A DNA stretch of 64,000 nt from Pisolithus tinctorius. Taxonomy: Eukaryota > Basidiomycota > Agaricomycetes > Boletales > Pisolithaceae. Below the pieces are notes generated by a model that saw nothing but the letters and a program-made list of their open reading frames with translations, had not been told where the DNA came from and did not search any database. Position 1 is the first letter of the stretch. Each line of letters starts with the position of its first letter. Positions 56,220 to 64,000 of the stretch are shown piece after piece. The position numbers were made by a program, and so were the translations under genes. Location: NCBI GenBank assembly GCA_024663395.1, contig JANFAH010000045.1, positions 1 through 64,000 of the forward strand. Reading direction: 5' to 3'.

Positions 56220-56910
56220 GTGTGCAAAGAGTCGATGGTATGAGGATGAGAAGGACAGTATAGTGAAAGTCCTGGTGAGTGTATCATATATAGTTTTCTT
56301 TAATATGAGTTTTGCCTCGAGCGACATTGCTCAACCAAGTTGCACTAGCCTTCAGGTGATTCTACTCACCCTGACTTATAATTTTGAGTTCTATTGTTTT
56401 TTCTTGGTGATAAGTCATCTTAAGGATGGGCAATGATCAAGAGCACATGCATATAAAGATAGTAAATACACCACTGATCAGGAGTCTTTTTCTTTAGGTA
56501 CATAAATGTATTTAAGATGCTTCATGGAGGGCCAAAAAACTGTGCCTCGAAGAGCAGCCACTGCTCTGCTCTGCACTCAGTTCATTACTCACTTGTTCAT
56601 GTGCTCAGAGTTGCCCATGGGGTCATTCAGTTCAAGGAACTCAGGGGCTGTGGAGTGGTTGAGGGCTGAAGGGGTCATCTGTGAGGAGGGCAAGAGTTTG
56701 TCCAAGGGTGAGAAGTTTTGAGGGCAGAGAGGGTTGCGCTGCGAGGCCAGGAGCAGGTCTTGGGAAAGAAGGGAGTCATGTTCAAGTAGTGTGAGGCTAG
56801 AGGGGTGAGGCACCATGTTCGAAGGTCAAGGGAAGCAGATGCGAGGGTGAGGATGTTTGTGCGAGGGGGAGAGTGACTGAGGACAGTCGAATTCTAAACC
56901 ACCCCTTGGA
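56220..56910 (+). other. Element C 3' internal region
   Basis: After B ends, plus-strand sequence of element C resumes, with GAGG-rich text (GAGGCTAGAGGGGTGAGG) and a purine stretch, CGAGGGGGAGAGTGACTGAG, just before the right LTR at 56911. This looks like a polypurine tract. No intact domain could be read. Confidence 0.45.
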
Positions 56911-57376
56911 TGTAGGGAATGAGTTCAAGTTCCCTAGGAGAAGCAGTCTGGGTCAAGAGTTCAGGGGTGGAGAGTTTTCTTTTGTTTTATTTCCTTCTTT
57001 TGTTTTTTGCATTGTACCACTGGACTTAGTGGCGAGCAGTTGCATTGCTGACTAAGCACATGCACTGTGTTCACACGAGTTCAGTTTACCATAAAAAAAA
57101 GTTCATGTCACAGGCCCTCAGTAGTAGGGTAAATTTGTCTCACAATTCAGTGAGTTTTTGAAGTTAGATTTATTACTTCAGGGAGTACCCAAAGTGCCAG
57201 GAGGACTGGCAAGAGTATTAGACAGGCACAGCTAAGTATCCTTTTACAGTTCGCATTTTTTACCCTTTTACTACACTTCTTTTCTTGAAACAGGACCTCC
57301 CTTTTGGGTCAAGCACAAATCTCACCCATAATTGACAATTACTATTTCTAGGTACTTCTCTTTACCAATTCCTACA
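56911..57376 (+). mobile_element. Element C, right LTR (466 bp)
   Basis: It runs from TGTAGGGAATGAG to ATTCCTACA and pairs with 30750-31218. Flanks share GTGC next to each LTR (GTGTGC before the left, GTGCAT after the right), a possible but short target duplication. Differences from the left LTR (for example AACAAG/AATGAG, TCTCGAAA/TCTTGAAA, GGTTGAGC/GGTCAAGC) are CpG-derived. Confidence 0.8.
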
Positions 57377-58698
57377 GTGCATGCAAGTGAAGTCCTATGT
57401 GAGCCACAGCTGTGAGTGTCAGGTACATGAGCCCATTTGCTACAGTATGACAAGCAGGTGCATTGTACTGATGTTTCTGTGTTGGCCAGGATTTTGTGTG
57501 TGGCACAAAGAGGGAGTGGGAGCGATGAAGAGCAATTTGTAGTGTGCACAGCACTTCTCGCACAGTCAATAGGTATGCTCATGCACAGGTCAGTTGTAAT
57601 GTCACTTGCAGATGGAATGGGCGCATATGAGCTCACATTTTGATTTAGATGGATCAAATAGGGCATGTAGTGACTTGTAGCACATGTGTTCAAAGGAACC
57701 ACACTGTGGTGTGGACCCTCTGGAACAGGGGGTGTTTGCATGCCATGTACACTGCTTGTAGTGAGTCTGGTGTAGTCTGTATTTACTTGCAAGCCTGTGC
57801 TGACACAGTTTCCAGTATTTGGCACTTGTGTGGGCAAAGGAATGAGTGTGTGGAACCTGCTAGGGTGTCCAGAACTGTGCCCAAGCACTGCACCAGTGGC
57901 CACACTATGTGGAGTGTTGCACAGTGGCAAAGAAGTTTGGTAGATGAGTGTACATTTGTGAAGTAGGTATGTTTCTGCTGTGAGAAGGTAGAGCGAACCT
58001 TGTAGTTGACCATATCCAATAGCTTGGCCATCTGCAACCAGGGAGCAGCTGTTTTGAGAGAAAACAACTTGAACTCCTTGACTGGATAGATAGGTGATCA
58101 AAAGAAGGTTTGCATGCATCTGGGGAACAAAGTATACCGTTTGAAGTAGTATGCAAGAGGGCTTAGCAGTGCCGAGATCCATTTTGAGAGCGATTTGCCC
58201 AACTGCAGTAGCAAGGACCAAGTTTCCACTTGCAGTTACTATTGCTTGAGCAGGTGAGAGAGGTTTGAGGAATGAGAACCATTCTTTCTGACAACAGATG
58301 TTCACAGATGCACTGGAGTTGAGGACCCAGTGCGATCCTAAGAAACTGTCTTGTTGCTGTGCAAGAAAGAGGCAAAGAGGCTCGTCATTGCTGGAGGTAA
58401 AACACACAAGGTTGGCTGAATGTTCCTCCATCTTTTTGCCTTTCTCTTCAGTTGCATTGTTTTTAGTTTCATCGGCCTTTTTCTTTTGACATTCAGACTC
58501 ATCATGTCCACAATACTCGCAGTAAGCGCATTTCCCTTTCTTTTTCTCGTCATTCTTGGCCTTTCCTTTTTGACGAGAAGCTGTATTGGCCATGAGTGTG
58601 CTGTGGGCTGTGGAAGCCTGATGTGACTTCTCCTCGACTAAGACCTGTGATATAACTGTTTCGACAGATAGTTTACTGTCAGATGACATGAGGATCAT
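57377..58698 (-). pseudogene. Copia-type gag/protease fragment, truncated
   Basis: A 458-codon minus frame holds a CCHC knuckle, CAYCEYCGHDESEC, then the Copia protease region: SHWVLNSSASVNIC, TASGNLVLATAVGQI and TVYFVPQMHANLL-LITYLSSQG. The protease catalytic triplet expected as DSG/DSA is NSS, so it is inactive. The region after LLTAETYL does not match the usual pre-integrase domain. The 5' part of gag is missing because Gypsy E begins at about 58699. Confidence 0.75.
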
Positions 58699-59407
58699 TT
58701 GTTATGCTGACGACTCGTATCGTGCCATGAATCGAGTGCGATGGAGCACAAGCACGTGACTGCGTGAGAAGGGGCATGTTATTTAACTTCACTAATGGTG
58801 GGACACTAGTCTTGGCCAACCAAAGTCGTACTGTCGAGTCCTCATGGGTACAGTGAGCAGAGCTAAGGGTGGTTGCAAAGTAGATTTTGAATGAGGAGCT
58901 GGTACGATACATGCGGGTTTATATATGTATGTAAAGTACCTGCAGAACAAACATTTGAAAGCATTTGAATGTCCACCCATGTCCTTGTTAAGGCAAAACG
59001 AGTCATAGTGAGTCGCTGCGCAGCAGGACTGCATGTACAACCACGTCTGTGGGTGCAAGGGTAAACAGGGTGAACAAGTGATGAGGGACTAACTGTGTAT
59101 ATGATGTATACAGGGGTGAATGGACACACCAGGGTAACTGGGGTGAGTGTGTCACATGACTGCATGTATCAGGGCCACCAGCAGATCACAGGGGAAGGGG
59201 AATGGATGCAATGTCCAGCTATAGTACAATGCAGGGTAGACAGGGGTCTATCATAAAAGGAAAGAGAAAGGGGAAATGTACAGAACACAAGTCCAACTGC
59301 ATAGACAGCGGCTTGCGGGGAAGGGGAACACCTCAGGAGGTGAGATGACACACAAGCGGTTATGTAAGAGTCTGCAAGAGGAAACAATGTGAGCGCAGTG
59401 TAATATC
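58699..59407 (-). repeat. Gypsy E, probable 3' LTR
   Basis: The Copia frame is cut at TGTTATGCTGACG (about 58699), and Gypsy E sequence starts after GTGTAATATCA (59407), followed by ACCCCCCT, as in element A. The interval would be a 709-bp LTR. The partner LTR lies outside the window, so the limits are inferred. Confidence 0.45.
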
Positions 59408-60884
59408 ACCCCCCTCTCAAGGCCTGAGGTCCTCTGAAGGCGGGTAGAGGCCTTGAGTTACCCAAGAGCAGATTTCGGAGTTAGTTGCCACTGTGAGTTG
59501 GGCAGTCAGCCAACCAATGTCCAAGGCATGAACATCAGAAACAGGTGAACTGATGGAGGGGATGCTGCCAATCAATGGGAACGAGCCCACCAAGTTCTCT
59601 CTTGCTGAGGGTGGAGATAGGTACTGGGACAAAGGGAGTAGCTGGAAGAGCTCTTGATGTCTGGAAAGCATAGAAGAGGGCCCTTCCAGCAGAATCTCCT
59701 TGGGCCTGAGTGAAAAAGTCGAGCCAGTCATGTGGGGTTCTGTTGAAAGGGACAGCTGCGAGGGCATCCATGATGGCCTGGAAGTGTTCTCAACCTTGGC
59801 CCAGTATAATCTTCTCCCAGTAATTGTGACACCTCTGTTCAACATCTCTGTCAACCTCTTGAGTTCTTCCTTCTCCATGTTGTGATGTTCCTCCATGACT
59901 GGTTTCTTTGTCCTCGACCTTCCATGCTTCCTTTCAGTGAGGGTCCAGAGGTAGGCTCGATCTTCCAGGCGCTGCTTGACTCGCCAGAGGGAAGAGCCCA
60001 CGGACCATGACATTGATGGGGAGTCTGTTGAGAAAGGAATGGAAGGATGATATGAGCGAGGGGCTGTAGTCTTCATGAACAATCTTGATGACAGCCTCTT
60101 GGGTCTTAAGAGCTTCTTGGAGGATGGAAGAACTGGTGCAGTCAATGGCCTTGTAGGTGTGGGCCTCAAAGCTTCCTTCTGCAGTTCTGACCTGATCGTA
60201 CATGTGCTTACCAATCACTTCTGAGCTTCTGAAGATCATAGACAGCATCTGTAGATGCTCATTGCATTCTCCTGCTCTCCAGCTGTGTGATTCCCAGTGC
60301 TCAAAGTCATTAAGCAGCCACATGTAACCAAGGAAGAGGCCTTCCTTGGGAGCCATCCTGCTGGTGCCTGTGGCAGGGGCTGCGGGTGCTGTTGTGGGGG
60401 CTGAGAGGTTGGCTGGTGAGACAGATGGTGCTGGAGTGGATGCACCAGGGCAAGAGACTAGGGAGGGGGATCTGTAACCAGCTTGGGAGAGAGGAGGGGT
60501 GTTGCACAACCTGAAAGAGGTGTCATAGCGAGGCTCGGATGGTCCCGAGTGAGCCTTGGACTTTCCCTTGTGGGCATCCTTGCGGGCTCTCTGCAAAGAG
60601 GGGACTGAGCGGATGACTGGGTATGGGTATGGGCATGTGGCAGAGGTGATGGAGTCGTGAAGGGGTTGGTAGGCACTGCCATGTGTGGAGTGAGAGGGTA
60701 TCACAGGGGATGGGGAACATAGCGCTCTGTGGGAGCGTACTGGTGGTTCTGAGAGGTGTGGTGGGGTACTGGCATAGCGATCGAAGTATGGGTGAGAGGG
60801 ATCATAGGGTTCGTCAATGTCAACATGGAAGTCATTGTCAAAGTAGTCAGAGCTGGGGTTCTCAGTGTTGGGGGTGTAGGACAT
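59408..60884 (-). pseudogene. Gypsy E accessory ORF after pol
   Basis: A 316-codon frame from ATG 60884 (MSYTPNTENPSSDYFDND) is Pro/Ser-rich. It then becomes helical (GYMWLLNDFEHWESH, IFRSSEVIGKHMYDQV) and shifts frame near 59950 into the frame that runs to 59417. Its place after the chromodomain matches the accessory ORF of element A, but the sequence is different. Function unknown. Confidence 0.5.
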
Positions 60885-60890
60885 AGCAGT

Positions 60891-61454
60891 TTAGAGGTTG
60901 TGGACGCACTTGTACTCCCTGAGAACCTCTGGGGCATTTATAAGGTTGTCCTTGCTCTCCCAACTGTTCTGGGAATGTGGGTAACCAAGCCACTTGACAA
61001 GGTAGAGGTAATTTTGCTGTGGAGCCACACTGGGCTCTTTAGATGATGACTTGACCTTGCACACATGTTTGTGCTTAAGTATAGCCTCAACTTCCCATTC
61101 GTTCTCATCTCCTACAAGTTCTGGAGGAGGTGGGGGTTGAGCCAGGCCATATTCATGCATTTCAACAAAAGGAGTAAGCTTGGACACGTGGAACACGGGG
61201 TGTATTTGCCAGTTAGGGGGTATCTGCAGCTTGTAGGTGACCAGGCTGATCTGTTCAGAAATTACAAATGGGCCATGATGTTGGGGCGCAAGCTTCTTCG
61301 ATGGAACATCCCTTTTCAGGTCAGAAGCGTCCAGCCAAACCTTATCTCCTATGGAGAACTCCGTATAGGTTCCTTTAGACCGCTGTCTCATCAACTCCTG
61401 TGCTTCTTTATGAGCGATAATCATGGTGTCCTGATTGGCGGCCAGCTGCTCAAG
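60891..61454 (-). pseudogene. Gypsy E integrase C-terminus and chromodomain
   Basis: The frame reads FSIGDKVWLDASDLKRD, then HPVFHVSKLTPFVEMHEY, then a chromodomain with WEVEAILKHKHVCKV and YLYLVKWLGYPHSQNSWESK. A TGA at 61455-61457 (GD-stop-LEQL) separates it from the core. Confidence 0.8.
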
Positions 61455-62411
61455 TCAATCACCTGCCAGCAACTCCTGTGGGGGTTTTCCCATAGGGTAG
61501 GGGGTGGGGTTGAATCCATACATGAGCAAGTATGGCATTTGGTTGTGGGATGAGTGTACATGCGAGTTATGCACCATTTGCACATCAGGGAGCTTGGCAT
61601 GCCAGTTGTGGGGATCTGTATCCACGTACATGCACAAGTAGGTGCCAACCTCTTGGCTTACACGTTCCACCTCACTATTGGTCTGTGGATGGTAGGCAGT
61701 GGAGGCCTTCAGTTCAATCCCGAGGGACTGGTAGAGGTCTCTGGTGAAAGTGGAGACAAACTGAGGGCCATGGTCCGAGATAACTGCTTCCGGGACACCC
61801 CAGTGAGGGTAGATGTAGGCATGGTAGAGGTCCACGATGCCAACACTGTCTATGGTCTTGGTGGTCAGTAGAAAGAATGCACCTTTAGTTAGTCCTTGGT
61901 CAACAATGGTGAGGATTGAATTGTATTTTCCGCCAGACAGGGGCAAGTCAGTTACAAGGTCCATAGAGACTTGCTTGAATGGGAAGGGGTTCTTTGCTAC
62001 ATCATGTGGGGTGATAGGCGGGGTTGTCGGATGTGTGTTAACCTTGTTAGCCTGGCAGGACAGGCACCCTTTGCAGTAACTGCAGACGGACTGGTACATT
62101 CCAGGCCACCATACATACTTATTCATTTTCTTCATCATAGCTTTTACTCCTGGATGTCCGAACATGGGGGTATCATGGTACTGCCAAAGGACATCTTGGC
62201 AGACTGGTTCTGGCATGAAGATCCTTCTTCCTTTTCTCCTGACCCCATCAGACCCTTCTGTCATTTCAGGGGCCAAGAGGGACATGGATGCTTCCTTTAC
62301 CTCCTGGTACAGGTCAGCATTTAGCTGGAAGATGCATCCTTTACCTTTCTGAACCTTTGGAGTATCCTCAGGTGGGCATTCAGAGGGTTTTGGCTCTTTA
62401 AAGGAGACCTT
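61455..62411 (-). pseudogene. Gypsy E integrase core
   Basis: The frame has a zinc end (HDTPMFGHPGVKAMMKKMNK, CKGCLSCQANK) and a DDE core: MDLVTDLPLSGGKYNSIL, SDHGPQFVSTF and YHPQTNSEVERVSQEVG. Catalytic residues are retained. Confidence 0.85.
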
Positions 62412-64000
62412 TCAGATGGGCTTGGGAGCTTTTGAAGGCTCAGGGGTGGTCCATTCAATCTTGAAAAGGGAAACAACAGAGGGTCTCACCCCCCCCTCAA
62501 GCCAAATGGCCTTCAGAAGTAGGGTTGAGATGGTGCTGGGCTCGGCATTGAAGTCTGAGTGGTGGGAGAGAGTGTCAGTGGCAGAATTCTTTGTTCCTGC
62601 GATGTGGATGAACAAGAGTGGGTATTCTTGTAGTGTAGCCTGCCAGCGGGCTTGTCAGGCAGTCAACTTCTGAGGCTGCGTGTAGTAGGTGATGTTCTGG
62701 TGGTCTGTATAGACCTTTGTTGGTTCCAGGGGCAAGAGCAGATAAGGGCGCCACTGCTTGAGGGCACGCATTACTGCTAGCATTTCCAGGTTGTAGACCT
62801 GGTAGTTTTGCTTGGCCCTGGTAAGTGACTGAGACATATACATGCAGGGGTGAAGAGTTCCTGAGTCATTGGCTTGGGACAGAACCACGCTGGTGCCAAG
62901 CTTTGAGGCATTGGTGTGGAGTATGAAAGGCTTCCAGAGGTCCAGAAGACAAAGAACTGGCTTGGATGAGAGGGCCTTCTTCAGGGCTTCAAAGGCAGAA
63001 ACCTGTTCTGGTCCCCAGGTCCATTTTGCATTTTTCTTGGACAGATTGTGCAGCAGTCAGGCAGTCTGTGAGAAGCTGGAAATGAACTGCCAATAGAAGT
63101 TACAGAAGCCAAGGAAGGAGTGGAGTTCTTTCAGGGTTGTCAGAGCAGGCCAGGTCTTGATGGCTTTGATTTTAACTTCTGATGGTTCATACTGGCCTTG
63201 ACAGATCACAAATCCCAAGAACTCTATTTCTTTGGTTTCGAAAGTACACTTCTTAAGTTTGAGGCGAAGGTGTTCCTTTGCGGCTATCTGCAGAAAATGG
63301 CAGATGGCCATGCATAGTCCCTCTTTAGTTTTCGAGTGCACAGTGACGTCATCCATGAAGATGACAGCCTTCCTCTCATTCTTGAGTTCTCCAATCATGT
63401 GGTCCATGTACCTCTGGAAAGTTGGCAGTGAGTTGCACTGCCCAAAGAACATTACTGTTGGTTCGAAAAGACCTCTAGGGGTTATGAAGGCCCCTTTCCA
63501 CTTGTCACCTTCCCTTACCCTTATGTTTGTGAAACCCCAGCGAACATCAAACTTGGCGAAATAATGCAAGTTGGCAAGTTTGTCAAGAAGGGTTTTCACA
63601 TTGGGAAGGGGGTACAAATCGACAATGGTGTGAGAGTTTGGGTACTGGTAGTCTTGGATGAGTCTTCTTTTGCTGTCTTTCTTCCCTATGAAAAACATGG
63701 GTGCAGCTTGAGAAGATTTCAAGGGGCGGATCTTTCCACACTTGAGGTTCTCATCAATGAACTCGTCTAGAGCTTTGAGTTCATTGAGGGAGAGTGGATA
63801 GACAGCTCCTTTCTTCAGCTGATAGCCAGGCTTCAGGCATATTTCATGGTTGAGGAAACCTTGATATGGTGGAAGAGGGATTTCTTCTTCGGAGAAGACT
63901 ACTGAGAATTCCCAATATTCTGGAGGTAACTCAACTTCTGCCTGTATGTGGGAAGCCTTGAGTTTTTTAGAGATTGATGTGCAATTTATTTTGATGGTCC
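62412..64000 (-). pseudogene. Gypsy E reverse transcriptase and RNase H (continues past the window)
   Basis: From the window end inward: VELPPEYWEFSVVF, then RT (SSQAAPMFFIGKKDSKRRLI, FAKFDVRWGFTN, KAVIFMDDVTVHSK, so FMDD is intact), then RNase H (YMSQSLTRAKQNYQVYNLEM, VYTDHQNITYYTQP). TGA stops lie at 63057, 62655 and 62412, each where Arg would fit. The gag and 5' LTR are beyond 64000. Confidence 0.85.

Noticed and set aside
1..64000. tRNA or rRNA genes
   Set aside because: I looked for box A/B-like and rRNA-like text and recognised none; a tRNAscan/Rfam search would be needed to be sure.

Overview
This window is a chromosome end plus about 64 kb of subtelomere from a filamentous basidiomycete, most likely an Agaricomycete. 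The evidence is telomeric repeat at base 1, short GT-AG introns, gene families I associate with Agaricomycetes (RecQ-like and SNF2-like helicases, a BAH-like protein, Zn2Cys6-like coiled-coil proteins), and a dense nest of chromoviral Gypsy and Copia retrotransposons. I cannot name the species. I recognise no ordinary metabolic gene.

Layout. 1-163 is telomere, made of CCTAA and CCCTAA units mixed. 164-4612 holds a Zn-cluster/coiled-coil gene (434-1540, +) between diverged direct repeats and a six-exon BAH-like gene (4612-3681, -). 4678-17518 carries about 34 copies of a short palindrome, GGGCGTC-N3-GACGCCC. Some are in a tandem satellite (4678-5670), some in small arrays, and five sit inside one intron of an SNF2-type helicase gene (about 15636-10845, -). 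A second, frameshifted multi-exon gene of unknown function lies at 8985-6037 (-). 17600-19005 is pyrimidine-rich minisatellite ending in a G-run repeat.

19086-26860 is the most interesting block. On the minus strand I can join eleven exons (26298 to 20145) with every reading phase matching. They encode a predicted protein of about 1803 aa with N-terminal Cys/His zinc fingers, a low-complexity region built from duplicated exon modules, a second pair of zinc fingers (OrsD-like), a tyrosine recombinase domain and a RecQ-family helicase with cysteine-rich tail. The locus is peppered with 18 copies of a different palindrome (core ATAAGCAACCGGTTGCTTAT). Seven are in introns, one is in coding sequence and ten flank the gene; I saw none elsewhere. 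I read this as a candidate selfish telomere-linked helicase/recombinase element with its own cis sites.

26981-28090 is a 53-bp satellite. 28628-29021 is a solo LTR with target duplication GGAGG. 30750-57376 is a nested stack: a Gypsy-type element (C) whose LTRs lie 26 kb apart because it contains a TA-flanked foldback MITE (33193-33875), a complete Gypsy (A, 33922-40585, target duplication GTTAC) and a large Gypsy (B, 42315-56219, 1020-bp LTRs), plus minisatellites and a decayed second Zn-cluster gene. 57377-58698 is a truncated Copia fragment, interrupted by Gypsy E, which runs off the window end.

Decay pattern. Where I could inspect the stops splitting the retroelement pol frames, they are TGA at positions where CGA (Arg) is expected, and paired LTRs differ mostly at CpG. 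This indicates CpG methylation and deamination. The RecQ/recombinase gene and the SNF2 helicase, by contrast, look largely open.
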